IMG/VR virus record: IMGVR_UViG_3300018026_000134
Location: 1 to 39,586 of that record
DNA length: 39,586 nucleotides
From: a virus
Reading direction: 5' to 3' (one strand)
The translations under genes and the position numbers were made by a program. Below are positions 1-8,339 of the stretch, piece after piece; position 1 is the stretch's first letter, and every line of letters begins with the position of its first letter. The notes beneath the pieces were generated by a model. The model saw only the letters and a program-made list of their open reading frames with translations. It was not told the origin of the DNA and ran no database searches.

Positions 1-457
1 TGGTAAAAGTGGCAGAGTATAACTGGGTATAAAAGGATGGGGAGATGTTATGGGTGGTGCTCGAATCCAAGATGTCGTCCATGACCAGCACCACGGAGCT
101 ACTGCTGACGTTTATGACCGGGGTGTTACCATTCGTGTCTAAGTTTCCATAAGATACGGCTGGCGTGCCAGCGCCAGCTATCTCGCTAAGAACGAACCAC
201 CCCTTGTAGTAGGGGCCAGTGGGGATGCTCACGGTAAGGCTGGCGCTGTCCCCCGCCTGTGCCGTTCTCGTCCACACTAGCGCCCGATTGTTGTTGTATC
301 CAACTGTCGGAAAAGTCTCATCTAGTATACTGGTGTATCCCGGCATGTCATAGACGGGATGCCCACTACTTATATCCGTCCCAAGGCTTTCAAGGACCAT
401 AAGGCTTCCGGGGGCGGGGGCGGAAGGGAGGGTAATGGTGAAGGAGTTGTGGCCCAT
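1..457 (-). CDS. Partial virion surface-domain protein, open at left edge
   Basis: The minus strand is open from an ATG at 457 to the window edge (152 codons). The product contains a beta-rich domain with a PAPGSLMVLESLG stretch, a TRTAQAGDSASLTV stretch and WFVLSEIAG. The same pattern (small-residue PG turn, then R-x-A-Q-A-G-D, then an E-I-x-G strand) occurs in the 598-aa protein encoded at 1456-3252, so this is another copy of that domain. The frame is continuous with the upstream 325-aa gene across one TAG codon at 479-481. Residues encoded before the ATG (VVTA) also fit the domain, and no good Shine-Dalgarno is visible, so this may be the C-terminal part of a longer readthrough protein. 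A GTG at 466 is an alternative start. The function on the virion is inferred from context. Confidence 0.6.
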   Translation of the reverse strand, partial: MGHNSFTITLPSAPAPGSLMVLESLGTDISSGHPVYDMPGYTSILDETFPTVGYNNNRALVWTRTAQAGDSASLTVSIPTGPYYKGWFVLSEIAGAGTPAVSYGNLDTNGNTPVINVSSSSVVLVMDDILDSSTTHNISPSFYTQLYSATFT

Positions 458-478
458 CGCCGTCACTACATCAATAGA

Positions 479-1456
479 CTATGCCAAACCTACGATGGTT
501 ATCAGCACATTCTCCGTGGTTACGATGTTCCCCGAGGAGTCGTATGCTATGCATGTTACTACCGTACTTACTGAAAAACCATCCACAAATTCGTAAATTC
601 CTGAACCGTTAGTGTTTATCAGGGTGGGAGCGCCCTCGATACTCACCGCTGCCACATTGTTGCTACTCCACAGGATATAGACCGGTGTACCCGCTGTGGT
701 GGTGGAAGGCACCGCCGTAAAAGTAGCCCACGCCGGAAGAGAGGTATCTCCCTCAGTACTGTAAGAAGCAAAGAGAGCAAATCCCGGCAAATCAAACAGT
801 TCCGTGCCCCTCTGGCTCAAAACAAGTTGGATGAGGTTGATGTTTGATGAGTTGTAGGTGGTATCCCCACTATACGCTGCCGTGATGAGGTGAGTGCCCG
901 TGGACAGGGTGGAGATGGGTCCGTAAGAGGTTGCCCCGGCAACCAAAGAGAGCGTCTGCGGGGGGAAGCCACTCAGGCTGTCGGTCAACGTAATCGTTCC
1001 CGTAGGTGTCCCGGATGACCCGGTCACTGTGATGTTAAAAGTGACCGCATCTCCGTACCGGGAAGGGTTTTCCGTGCTAAGAAGGGTGAGAGTGGGGACC
1101 GCCTTGGACTCCACGTTTTGGGTCAAAAAATTACTGCTACCAGCAAAGCTGTAGCTTCCAAAGGAGTACTGGTCCACGGTCTGTCCGACCGTCTGCACCC
1201 CTGAATTGTAGTTTACATCCCCGCTGTAAGTGGCGGTGATGGTGTGGGAGTTGACGGTAAGAATGCTATCGGTAAATAGGGCCGCTCCACTGGCGAGCGT
1301 CACCATCCCCATGGTCCCATCCAGATTGGATGAGAAGGTCACCGTGCCTGTGGGCGTTCCGGCACCGCCGCTTATCGTGACGACAAACTGCACCGTCTCT
1401 CCCGAATAAGAAGTGGACGGGGTATTGACTAGCAGGATTGTGGGGGTAGAGGGCAT
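479..1456 (-). CDS. Bacterial Ig-like (group 3) repeat protein, virion surface
   Basis: This 325-aa protein carries at least two bacterial Ig-like domains. Residues about 5-95 and 115-215 show the typical pattern: TPTGTVTFSS or TPTGTITLTD, then HTITATYSGD or HLITAAYSGD followed by YN. The last ~100 residues form a different beta-rich domain. Such domains usually decorate capsids, tails or fibres and bind surfaces. The ATG overlaps the stop of the upstream 598-aa gene (TAATG) and lies just after GGGGGAGGT, so translation should be coupled. The gene ends in TAG, but the frame stays open to the left edge of the window with more virion-type sequence. No transmembrane or signal segment is seen. 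Confidence 0.75.
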   Translation of the reverse strand: MPSTPTILLVNTPSTSYSGETVQFVVTISGGAGTPTGTVTFSSNLDGTMGMVTLASGAALFTDSILTVNSHTITATYSGDVNYNSGVQTVGQTVDQYSFGSYSFAGSSNFLTQNVESKAVPTLTLLSTENPSRYGDAVTFNITVTGSSGTPTGTITLTDSLSGFPPQTLSLVAGATSYGPISTLSTGTHLITAAYSGDTTYNSSNINLIQLVLSQRGTELFDLPGFALFASYSTEGDTSLPAWATFTAVPSTTTAGTPVYILWSSNNVAAVSIEGAPTLINTNGSGIYEFVDGFSVSTVVTCIAYDSSGNIVTTENVLITIVGLA

Positions 1457-3252
1457 TAGGCACCTCCCCCGTATGTTGCTGTGATGGTGTGATAGTCAAT
1501 GGCAAGAGCGGTAGTGCTATAGGATGTCGCTCCACTCGATAGGGGAAGAGTCTGAGGGGAGAAACTACCCACGTCGTCGGTCAATACCACATTGCCCAAG
1601 GGGTATCCGGCTCCCCCGAAAACTTGCACCACCACGTAAGGAACTTCCGTGCCTGAACCCACACTGATATTTGCCGTAACCGCAGAGTTGGGAACCATGC
1701 CAAGGTAAGCGGCGGAGTCGGCGTTCAACCATAGAGGTTTAGCATATCCACTGGGTAACCAATTGGTTAAATTACCCCAGCCTGCGGTACGGAAGAAACA
1801 GACAATTGCCAGTCCCGGACCTCCGGGCAAAACCGGAGTGGTGAGCAGGCTGTTACCGGGGCTGACATAGGTGCTGACCACGGTGCCTGCCGCCGCCCAT
1901 ATGACGGGTGTTCCGGCAAGTTCAATCATGTAATAGTCGTTGGCTGCGCCGTTATCATTGCTATCCGGCTTCGTGAAAGTCCACACCTTACCGTCATCTG
2001 ATTCTACGATGTGCGTCCCCACCGTGGCGTTGGCATTACCGTTCCAAAAACTGCCGAGACAATCAAACTCCACAGGTAAGACGGAGGGGGAGTTTCCGTG
2101 GTTCACTCCTCCGATAGCCAGCATGATGTTGCCTATCGTGGGGAAATTCGACAAGGTTACCGTGACGGTTGTATCCCCGCCGTTGCTACTGGAGGATTGC
2201 ACGACTGCGGGGGCAACGGGAGCAACCGTTATGTCGAATTCAACGTTATCTCCGAAAAACGATGGGTTGAGGGTGCTGCTGACGGCGGTTGTAGAGTTGA
2301 AATCCAAGCTGCTTTCAACCTGTTGTTCAAGGGTCGAAGACATGGGAGCGTAGGTACCGTCTCCACTATAAGCCGCCGTTATGCTATGAGCGCCTGCGGT
2401 GAGTGAGCTTACTACACAAGAGGCTATACCATTCACCAGAGGAAGGCTGCTTCCAAGCACAGTGCTGGTAGTCGTATCCGTTACCGTCACCGTCCCCGTG
2501 GGGATGGAAGTGGGGCTTCCTATGGCATTGATGGAGATAAGCAACGGGGTAGAAGCAACCGAAGGGTTGGGGTTGGAGGATATGATAACTGACGGCAAAG
2601 CGACGGGTCCTGCTACGATGGCATTCCACGCCGGGGTGGAAACCCATGTCGCTGTTCCAGTGACCGTGTTGGGTGGAGGACTGCCAGCGGCGGAGAGGAA
2701 TGCGGCATAGGCGTAGTTAGCGGGACTGCCGGTGTGGGTGGAATCCCCAAATTGATGTTGCAGCGTGTAGCCAGCGGGGAGGAACCCGCTTCCCGTTACT
2801 TGCTGGTCCCACACGAATGCCACTAAAGCCAAACTGGGACTGAGGACGGGGAAACTCGCCGTCATCGTACCGGTGGTGCTGGGAGTGGGGTTGGCTTGTC
2901 CACTGTGATAAGTCAAAGTGGGCTGCCCGGTAATCTCTACCAGAATTCCATCTTGTACAGCGGTGTAAACTTCACTGTCACCACCGATGTAAAAGTTATA
3001 AGTCTTGCCATCTCCAGCTTGAGCAACCCTTGTGAAAGCCGCCCCGCCATAGGTAGACTCATCGAATCCATTGAAATAGTTCCAATTGCCGGGACCGAGG
3101 ACGTTAAGAATACCATTGCCGCTGCCCACTGTGAAGAACAGCATGGTGTTACCGGGGGTAGGGGTATTGGGGAAACTGGTATTCCAACTCGCTATGGGTC
3201 CATCATTGCGAGAGTAACCCACCTGCACGATTTGTGGCGCTTGTAAGGGCAT
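1456..3252 (-). CDS. Multidomain virion surface protein with Ig-like domains
   Basis: This 598-aa protein has a repeated architecture. Residues ~1-218 are a beta-rich domain (FFTVGSGNG, FTRVAQAGDGKTYNF, ILVEITG). Residues ~220-312 are a group 3 Ig-like domain (IPTGTVTVTD, HSITAAYSGDGTY). A second Ig-like domain starts at ~320 (STLNPSFFGDNVEFDITV), is interrupted at ~350-545 by a second copy of the N-terminal domain type, and resumes with PLGNVVLTDDV and HTITATYGG at the C-terminus. The start overlaps the stop of the 95-aa gene (TAATG), and the stop overlaps the next ATG (TAATG). The role is probably an exposed tail, fibre or capsid decoration. The exact location on the particle cannot be told. 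Confidence 0.75.
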   Translation of the reverse strand: MPLQAPQIVQVGYSRNDGPIASWNTSFPNTPTPGNTMLFFTVGSGNGILNVLGPGNWNYFNGFDESTYGGAAFTRVAQAGDGKTYNFYIGGDSEVYTAVQDGILVEITGQPTLTYHSGQANPTPSTTGTMTASFPVLSPSLALVAFVWDQQVTGSGFLPAGYTLQHQFGDSTHTGSPANYAYAAFLSAAGSPPPNTVTGTATWVSTPAWNAIVAGPVALPSVIISSNPNPSVASTPLLISINAIGSPTSIPTGTVTVTDTTTSTVLGSSLPLVNGIASCVVSSLTAGAHSITAAYSGDGTYAPMSSTLEQQVESSLDFNSTTAVSSTLNPSFFGDNVEFDITVAPVAPAVVQSSSSNGGDTTVTVTLSNFPTIGNIMLAIGGVNHGNSPSVLPVEFDCLGSFWNGNANATVGTHIVESDDGKVWTFTKPDSNDNGAANDYYMIELAGTPVIWAAAGTVVSTYVSPGNSLLTTPVLPGGPGLAIVCFFRTAGWGNLTNWLPSGYAKPLWLNADSAAYLGMVPNSAVTANISVGSGTEVPYVVVQVFGGAGYPLGNVVLTDDVGSFSPQTLPLSSGATSYSTTALAIDYHTITATYGGGA

Positions 3253-3539
3253 TAGAGAGCCTCCCCATATTGGAACGGTGGGCTAGGCATGTGGTGGATG
3301 ACCTGTATCACCCCTTGCAGGTTGAATGGCCGGTTGGCGAACAGCAGGTACCGATTGTTTACGGCGTCGTAAGAGGCATTTTGAATCACCAGCGGTATGC
3401 CATCCACGTAAACCTCCACATCCACCGTGGGGTCAAACTCTACCGGTGGGCTGGTAGGCTTAATAAGCGGACCGATGTAGTTGCCCAACAGGAGTTGGAT
3501 GCGGTTCGGATAGGGCGCATTGGTAACGGCGGTCAGCAT
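3252..3539 (-). CDS. Small virion-associated protein of unknown function
   Basis: This 95-aa protein has no family I recognise. It looks beta-rich, with DVEVYVDGIPLVIQNASYD followed by RYLLFANRPF, a layout like a small domain displaying hairpins. It is coupled on both sides by TAATG overlaps, to the 403-aa SWIM protein upstream and the 598-aa Ig-domain protein downstream. It is therefore clearly translated as part of the same operon and is probably structural. No cysteine motif or membrane segment is seen. Confidence 0.65.
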   Translation of the reverse strand: MLTAVTNAPYPNRIQLLLGNYIGPLIKPTSPPVEFDPTVDVEVYVDGIPLVIQNASYDAVNNRYLLFANRPFNLQGVIQVIHHMPSPPFQYGEAL

Positions 3540-4738
3540 TATTCCCCACTCTTAAGGAACTTCAAAAACTCCTCGTATCCTTCTTCGGAAGCATACTTCT
3601 CAATCATGCTCATCTCCAAGCTTGTGCGCTTGCGGAGTAGTTTCTTCCACCACTCACCGGGTATCTTCTCCTGCAATCGCTCTAACCACCGTCTCGGTAG
3701 GTTGGGCTTCTTCCTTTGCTGGAGCTTCTTCTCCTCTTGCTTGATAAGGTCGTTAAGGTCCGGCTGTTTCTTGGGAGCGGGGGCTGGCGGCGGTGTAACA
3801 TTTGTGGCCTTTTCATCCCGTTTGACTACCTGCTGCTTGGGTGGTTGCGGAGGCTTGGGGGCCGGTCCCTTCGGCTTTGGCTCCATGGGCTTGGGAGCCG
3901 TGGGTTTGTTCAACGGCGGCAAGGCGGGCGGTTGCTCCCCCTTACCCCTCTCCAACTTCTCTGTCTCTTCCTCCAGAAGGTCGTCAATCATCTCCTTCTG
4001 CTTGTCGGGGTCTGTGGTCTTCACAATCTGGTCAATTTCTTTGCGCTTGCGCATCTCTTCCTGACGCTCTTCCAGCCGAATGCCCTTCTCAGTTGGGATT
4101 TCCTCCTCCAACCGCTTCTTGTTAAGCTCCACCTGCCGCTTGCGCACAATGTTCTGGATGTTGTGCTGAATAGCGGGCAGGATGCGCTCGAAGACCGTCT
4201 TGACATGCTTGCAGATAACGAAGTTGCCCCGGAGGTCTAACCGTTCTGTGGGGGCTTGTAGAAGAGGCCGGGGCTGCCCATGCAGACCGTCCCGCTGGTG
4301 GAGATTCCATTGTGCGCCCCAATACAGGAATGCCGGGCAGGAGCAGGAGACCCGGACATCAATCTGCCTTGCATCCTGTGTTTTTTCCACCTGACTTAAA
4401 TCGAACTGGACTTGCACGTCGTGTCCCTTGGGGTCGGAATAATTCTCGTGGCAGGTGACCTTGTAGGCAAGGTAAAGCTCCTTGGGTTTGGAACTGATGG
4501 GCTTGACCTCGCACCCGGCCCGGCGCTTGACGGAAAAAGCATTGGTCTGCCGGATGAGTTCCGGGAGGGAGATAGCTACCTTGGTGAAAGGTGGAGAAGT
4601 GAGGGATATGGGGATGCTAATCCATGTGCCTTGTTTGACTTGCCATGGGTTATATCCTCCCAGAATCATCCTGCTGAGCATCTGCTGGAAGTCTGGGGTC
4701 CAGTCTGGTGCGAGATTTTGCACTTGCGCTAAAGCCAT
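3539..4738 (-). CDS. SWIM zinc-finger-like protein with long charged tail
   Basis: I place the start at 4738 (MALAQVQN) because GATGAGGGAGTCT lies directly upstream; an in-frame ATG at 4750 has no ribosome-binding site. The product is 399 aa. Residues ~130-200 contain VSCSCPAFLYWG followed about 40 residues later by FVICKHVKTVF, the CxC...CxH arrangement of a SWIM zinc finger. The rest is Lys/Glu-rich coiled coil (~210-275), then a Pro/Lys-rich linker and a basic C-terminus. SWIM fingers bind nucleic acid or protein. Similar SWIM proteins sit among structural genes of other large phages (from memory), but the molecular job is unknown. It is followed by the 95-aa gene with a TAATG overlap. Confidence 0.75.
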   Translation of the reverse strand: MALAQVQNLAPDWTPDFQQMLSRMILGGYNPWQVKQGTWISIPISLTSPPFTKVAISLPELIRQTNAFSVKRRAGCEVKPISSKPKELYLAYKVTCHENYSDPKGHDVQVQFDLSQVEKTQDARQIDVRVSCSCPAFLYWGAQWNLHQRDGLHGQPRPLLQAPTERLDLRGNFVICKHVKTVFERILPAIQHNIQNIVRKRQVELNKKRLEEEIPTEKGIRLEERQEEMRKRKEIDQIVKTTDPDKQKEMIDDLLEEETEKLERGKGEQPPALPPLNKPTAPKPMEPKPKGPAPKPPQPPKQQVVKRDEKATNVTPPPAPAPKKQPDLNDLIKQEEKKLQQRKKPNLPRRWLERLQEKIPGEWWKKLLRKRTSLEMSMIEKYASEEGYEEFLKFLKSGE

Positions 4739-4767
4739 AGACTCCCTCATCTATGAACTGAAAAGCC

Positions 4768-5397
4768 TTATGAATTTCTCTTACGTTTTCCCCGCATTAA
4801 GGAACGAGAGATTTCGGTGTGTTTCTTACCAAAAAACGGGTTACTTTTACCGGACATTTTTTGACGAATTTTTTCCTTTGTTGTTTCACTACAGGGAATC
4901 CCCCTCCTCCCTTTACTAATTTTTCGGCATGTCTCTAAGGTTGGTTTTCTTCCAAGACTAGCTTGACGTAGCTTTTCTATGGTTTCCAGCGTAAATTTCC
5001 GACTACTATTCCACTCTCTCAATGCCTGTTTTCGTTCTTTGGTCCACGCTTTTGACATTTTTAATCTGGTCTCAAGGGTGTGACTGCCGGTGTGTCCCTC
5101 CCCTCCGCTACAAAGATTATATCCTATATCCGGGTAGTGAGACCCGAGAGCTTTTATAAGAAATCGTTCCCAATAACAAAGTTCTTCATTGGTTTGTAAA
5201 TCAGAAATTACGGGGTGAATGCTCCATACAGAAGAGGGACATTTCCACATAGCTGAAAAAAGGTGGGACCCTCCTCGATAATTTCCTTTGATAGCATCGC
5301 TAATTTTTCTTCTTAAATAAGAGTTTAAGTTAGAACCGATGGTTTTGCCAACGTAGATTTTAAGAGTTTCTTGATTAACTATGATGTAAACAAACAT
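4768..5397 (-). CDS. GIY-YIG homing endonuclease with NUMOD3 repeats
   Basis: This is a 209-aa free-standing endonuclease. The N-terminus has the GIY-YIG signature in the form VYIIVNQETLKIYVGKT, then a conserved E in CYWERFLIK and a YNLCSGGEGHTG segment that closes the nuclease domain. After residue ~105 come NUMOD3-type DNA-binding helix repeats (TRLKMSKAW, TIEKLRQASLGRKPT, TKEKIRQKMSGKSNPFFGKKH). The gene is visibly AT-rich compared with the flanking structural genes, as expected for a mobile gene. It sits between intact genes (138 aa upstream, SWIM protein downstream), so it is intergenic and not intronic. A weak GGGGA ribosome-binding site precedes the ATG. Confidence 0.9.
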   Translation of the reverse strand: MFVYIIVNQETLKIYVGKTIGSNLNSYLRRKISDAIKGNYRGGSHLFSAMWKCPSSVWSIHPVISDLQTNEELCYWERFLIKALGSHYPDIGYNLCSGGEGHTGSHTLETRLKMSKAWTKERKQALREWNSSRKFTLETIEKLRQASLGRKPTLETCRKISKGRRGIPCSETTKEKIRQKMSGKSNPFFGKKHTEISRSLMRGKRKRNS

Positions 5398-5445
5398 TTG
5401 AAAAATCCCCTATAAAGCCTTTAGGTAGTTCAAAAGTTACGGGGA

Positions 5446-5862
5446 TTAAGAGGGGGAAAGCTGGCTTTCCGTAGCTTCCTGCGGAGGGGCTTCATCAACG
5501 GGTGTTGACTCCACTCGTTTACGGCGCTTGAACGCTTTCTCGGTGGGAGGTTCCTCTTGAGGCAACGGGAGATGAGGAAGATTCTCCATAACATCCTTAG
5601 CGACCTTCTCCGCTGCGGCGGAAGAGATAAGCGCCATGCCTTCCACTTTACCGGCAGGTATCTTGACTTCCAAGAGGAACTTGCTTTTCAGAAAAGCCTC
5701 AATGACCAACGGAGCGACCTTGATGACCTTCTCAAATTTGCCGTTCCGAAAAACCGTGAGAGAGTTTCCATGCTTGGGGTCATAGGATAGCTGGTCCCCC
5801 GGTCGCACATAGAACTTGTAACCCTCAAAGTTTATCGTACTATTTGCCACAAAACTCTTCAT
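5446..5862 (-). CDS. Hypothetical protein, capsid-region
   Basis: This 138-aa protein is of a family I do not recognise. The N-terminal ~60 residues look like a small beta domain (INFEGYKFYVRPGDQLSYD, TVFRNGKFEKVIKV). The C-terminal ~45 residues are Pro/Glu-rich and probably disordered (LPLPQEEPPTEKAFKRRK). The ATG follows a GGGGGTGT element. It lies downstream of the major capsid gene and its terminator, after the 144-aa gene, and upstream of the GIY-YIG insertion, so a head-related role is possible but unproven. Confidence 0.65.
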   Translation of the reverse strand: MKSFVANSTINFEGYKFYVRPGDQLSYDPKHGNSLTVFRNGKFEKVIKVAPLVIEAFLKSKFLLEVKIPAGKVEGMALISSAAAEKVAKDVMENLPHLPLPQEEPPTEKAFKRRKRVESTPVDEAPPQEATESQLSPS

Positions 5863-5884
5863 TTTTCACACCCCCGTTAATGGG

Positions 5885-6319
5885 TCAGATAGCGTACTCC
5901 TGCTTGATTTCCTTAATTTCCTTCCGATTCCCGGCAATGAACTTAATCAACCCCTCGGCATACTTGGTCTGCCGTTCGTCCCCGGAAAGGGCCTCATAAT
6001 CAGCCTTGGTCTGAGTGATTTGTCGTTGCAGGTCCGCAACCCGTTTCTTTGCTTTCGCCAATGCTGTTTCTTCATCAACGCTGGGAACACGTAGATACGG
6101 GTCGTAATCGTTCACCCCCTCGAAGCCATCAGGCAGAATGACGCAGGTTTCCAAGTCGGTGTCAAACTGTAGCCTAAGATATTCACCGTCAATAAGGTAA
6201 CGGCCTACAAGTTCATCAACCTTGTCGTAAGGAAGCTTGCTTTGACGGGCAAAGGAATGAAGGTTAGACTCCAAATCCTCATCGTCCGGGCAGTAAAGTG
6301 AAACCGTGAATCGGGGCAT
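5885..6319 (-). CDS. Hypothetical acidic protein with C-terminal coiled coil
   Basis: The frame is open from 6478, but the start is placed at 6319 (MPRFTVSLYC): TACGGAGGAGTCT gives a strong ribosome-binding site there, and the longer version would cross the terminator hairpin at 6376-6403. The product is 144 aa. The first half is a small alpha/beta domain with many acidic residues (CPDDEDLESN, EYLRLQFDTDLE). Residues ~90-140 form a charged helical segment (AKKRVADLQRQITQTKADYE). The family is not recognised. Its position just downstream of the capsid gene terminator suggests separately controlled expression. Confidence 0.7.
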   Translation of the reverse strand: MPRFTVSLYCPDDEDLESNLHSFARQSKLPYDKVDELVGRYLIDGEYLRLQFDTDLETCVILPDGFEGVNDYDPYLRVPSVDEETALAKAKKRVADLQRQITQTKADYEALSGDERQTKYAEGLIKFIAGNRKEIKEIKQEYAI

Positions 6320-6364
6320 AGACTCCTCCGTAGGATAATACTGAGTTTCGGAGGAAAGGTGGGC

Positions 6365-6403
6365 TAAAAAGAGAACGGCGGGGGTCCCGAAAGACCCCCG
6401 CCG
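6365..6403 (-). terminator. Rho-independent terminator after the major capsid gene
   Basis: A perfect 11-bp stem (CGGCGGGGGTC / GACCCCCGCCG, 6376-6386 and 6393-6403) with a 6-nt loop is followed on the minus strand by TTCTCTTTTTA. It starts about 25 bases after the capsid gene stop. This is a textbook intrinsic terminator and should make capsid mRNA the most abundant message of the operon. Confidence 0.9.
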
Positions 6404-6428
6404 TGGAGTTGTACAATCAGAGGGGCGA

Positions 6429-7430
6429 TTAGTTCTCGCCGATGTTCTGACCGGTGATGAAGGACTCGTACCGACCATTGACGGTAAGCCGTTGAACTCC
6501 CGAAGGATTGAAGACTAAAAATCCGAGATTCTCAAAAATCGAAAACCCGATTTGCCTCAAATCCGGGCGGTCTGCCGACATAACGGTGAGCGGGATACGC
6601 TCCGGGATGACGCCCAAGAACTCGGCATCAGCGAGAATGTATACGCAGCCGTAGCCGACTTTACGGGACTGGAGGAGTGTAGCCCCCCACAGGTAGCCCA
6701 TGACGCCGGTCTTGAGTAGCTTACGCTGCGTCTCACGGTCGATATTTTGCTGCGTCCACTTCAACAGGTCCGTGTAGTCACGGGGGTTGAAGAAACAGAA
6801 CGCAACCGACAGGTCATGCCGCTGCACCTGTCCGAATCCATCAGCCATGGAGTTGATGTCAATGGGAGCGCTGATGGCGATGTCCCCATTGTAGACTGGG
6901 TCAAACAGGCCCGAGCCTGCCTTGGCAACGTTGTCGGCAGCCACTTGCGTGTTGGCTGCGGCGGCAACTGCGTCGAACAATCCGAAAACGTATCCGTCTT
7001 CGGCTGCGCCGACTTCCGCCTTGGCGAGGTTCAGAGAACGAGCGACCAAGTCGAACCGACGTTCCTTAATCTGGGTGATGGGAATCATCGGGTTGCTGAC
7101 GATTTCAAAGGTCGGAACGGTGACCCGCTTGGGCTTGGTGACCCGAACGATGTCTCCGCCTTCCTCACCAACGACGAAGGCTTCAACAAATGACCCACCC
7201 GGTGTGCTGGACACCGTCTGTGCCATGATGTCAAATTCCTTGTCATAGATGGGGAGTGCGCCGTCCGGTAGCGTTTCGACCATAAGAGCCTTGCGAGCAA
7301 TGCTCATATAGTCACGACGCCGACGAAGGGACGGTCCGAGGCTAGCGGCAAGCTTTTGGCGTCCGCCAGCGGTCTTGAGAAGCTGACCCAACATAGCAGT
7401 CTGCTGTTGGGTACGGGAAAGATTTGCCAT
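6429..7430 (-). CDS. Major capsid protein (probable HK97 fold)
   Basis: This 333-aa protein begins MANLSRTQQQTAMLG after a good AGAGGT site. The body has features expected for an HK97-fold capsid subunit: a helical N-arm, an extended loop region (GSFVEAFVVGEEGGD), a spine-helix-like segment (ERRFDLVARSLNLAKAEVGAAEDG), an Ala-rich helix, and a beta-rich C-terminus ending in FLVFNPSGVQRLTVNGR. It lies immediately after protease and scaffold-like genes in transcription order, is followed by a strong terminator, and shows the codon bias of a highly expressed gene. Identity rests mainly on synteny and overall pattern; no family profile was run. Confidence 0.75.
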   Translation of the reverse strand: MANLSRTQQQTAMLGQLLKTAGGRQKLAASLGPSLRRRRDYMSIARKALMVETLPDGALPIYDKEFDIMAQTVSSTPGGSFVEAFVVGEEGGDIVRVTKPKRVTVPTFEIVSNPMIPITQIKERRFDLVARSLNLAKAEVGAAEDGYVFGLFDAVAAAANTQVAADNVAKAGSGLFDPVYNGDIAISAPIDINSMADGFGQVQRHDLSVAFCFFNPRDYTDLLKWTQQNIDRETQRKLLKTGVMGYLWGATLLQSRKVGYGCVYILADAEFLGVIPERIPLTVMSADRPDLRQIGFSIFENLGFLVFNPSGVQRLTVNGRYESFITGQNIGEN

Positions 7431-7492
7431 TTGAATTACCTCTTTTTCCTGTTCCTTGCCTAATCGGTGGGGTAGCCTAAGCTACCTTCCAA

Positions 7493-8125
7493 TTAGAGCA
7501 GACTTGCTACGCCCAGCCACGGCTCCTGAGTGCTGGGGACGTGAGTGCAGATGCCGACCGGGATGTAGCCGTTCGTTCCGCCAGTGGTGCCAGAGTGTGC
7601 CTTATCGGTGTAAAGTCCAACGTTACTCGTGGAATTTCCACCGCAGTACACATAAGCACCGGCGACAAACGCTACGCCAGCCTGCGTGTCATACGACTCT
7701 TGGTTGATGTTGCCCTGCCAGAGACCACGAACCACTGGGGCCTTCTTGCTGCCCGCAGGTCCAATGGCACCGGAGAATTCACCGGGGCCGTTGATGAGGG
7801 CGGCGAACGGAACATTGCCCGCTGCTACTGTGGTTGTGGCGTTGGAGGTATACTGCCTGTCACCGGGGTTGAACGGACCCGTTCCAATGATGCCCGCAGT
7901 TGCAGTCTCGGTGCTGCCGAGAGTGCTGTCTACGTTACAAGGAACGATGACCGTTTCCACGTTGGAGGCGTTCTGGGGGTTTCCTGCGATAGCCATGATA
8001 CGACCTGACAGATACCCTGCGTTAATCAGGGTGGTCTGGTCAGTTCCGGGGTCTCCGGTGAGGAGAACGTCGGGCGTAGCATTAACGCTATCGTTTTGAC
8101 CGTAATAGACTAATTTAAGTCCCAT
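7493..8125 (-). CDS. Probable capsid accessory or decoration protein
   Basis: This 210-aa protein is rich in Gly, Thr, Ser and Asn with almost no charge clusters, typical of beta-structured virion proteins. It opens MGLKLVYYGQNDSVN and contains many short turns (GGNSTSNVG, SGTTGGTNGY). It lies directly upstream of the major capsid gene with only a 62-base gap, so the two are probably co-expressed. That position and composition fit a head decoration or stabilisation protein, but the family is not recognised, so the role is inferred. Confidence 0.6.
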   Translation of the reverse strand: MGLKLVYYGQNDSVNATPDVLLTGDPGTDQTTLINAGYLSGRIMAIAGNPQNASNVETVIVPCNVDSTLGSTETATAGIIGTGPFNPGDRQYTSNATTTVAAGNVPFAALINGPGEFSGAIGPAGSKKAPVVRGLWQGNINQESYDTQAGVAFVAGAYVYCGGNSTSNVGLYTDKAHSGTTGGTNGYIPVGICTHVPSTQEPWLGVASLL

Positions 8126-8254
8126 AAGTTCTTTCCTTTGTTGAACTTAGGAGATTTTTGTCTCCATGTAGAAGGTTGGATTAACCTGTATACCCAATCC
8201 TCTGTCTAGGAGTAGACTCGGGACTATAGGAAAACAGGCTGCTTCATACATTTA

Positions 8255-8339
8255 AAGGAGTTGATAGCAAAGATATTATTTTACCGACATTTGTCGATAA
8301 AATAACAGCTTGGCCATAAAACACAACTATCCACTCCTT
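8255..8339. promoter_or_regulatory. Nested inverted repeats between divergent genes
   Basis: The 234-base gap between the capsid operon (leftward) and a rightward GIY-YIG gene holds two inverted repeats. An AT-rich near-palindrome has 14-base arms with one mismatch (8276-8289 and 8292-8305, core CCGACATTTGTCG). It is bracketed by AAGGAGTTGATAG (8255-8267) and CTATCCACTCCTT (8327-8339), which pair at 12 of 13 positions. No T-tract follows either arm, so an intrinsic terminator is unlikely. An operator or a structured 5' leader is possible. No confident sigma-70 promoter was found here. Confidence 0.45.
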
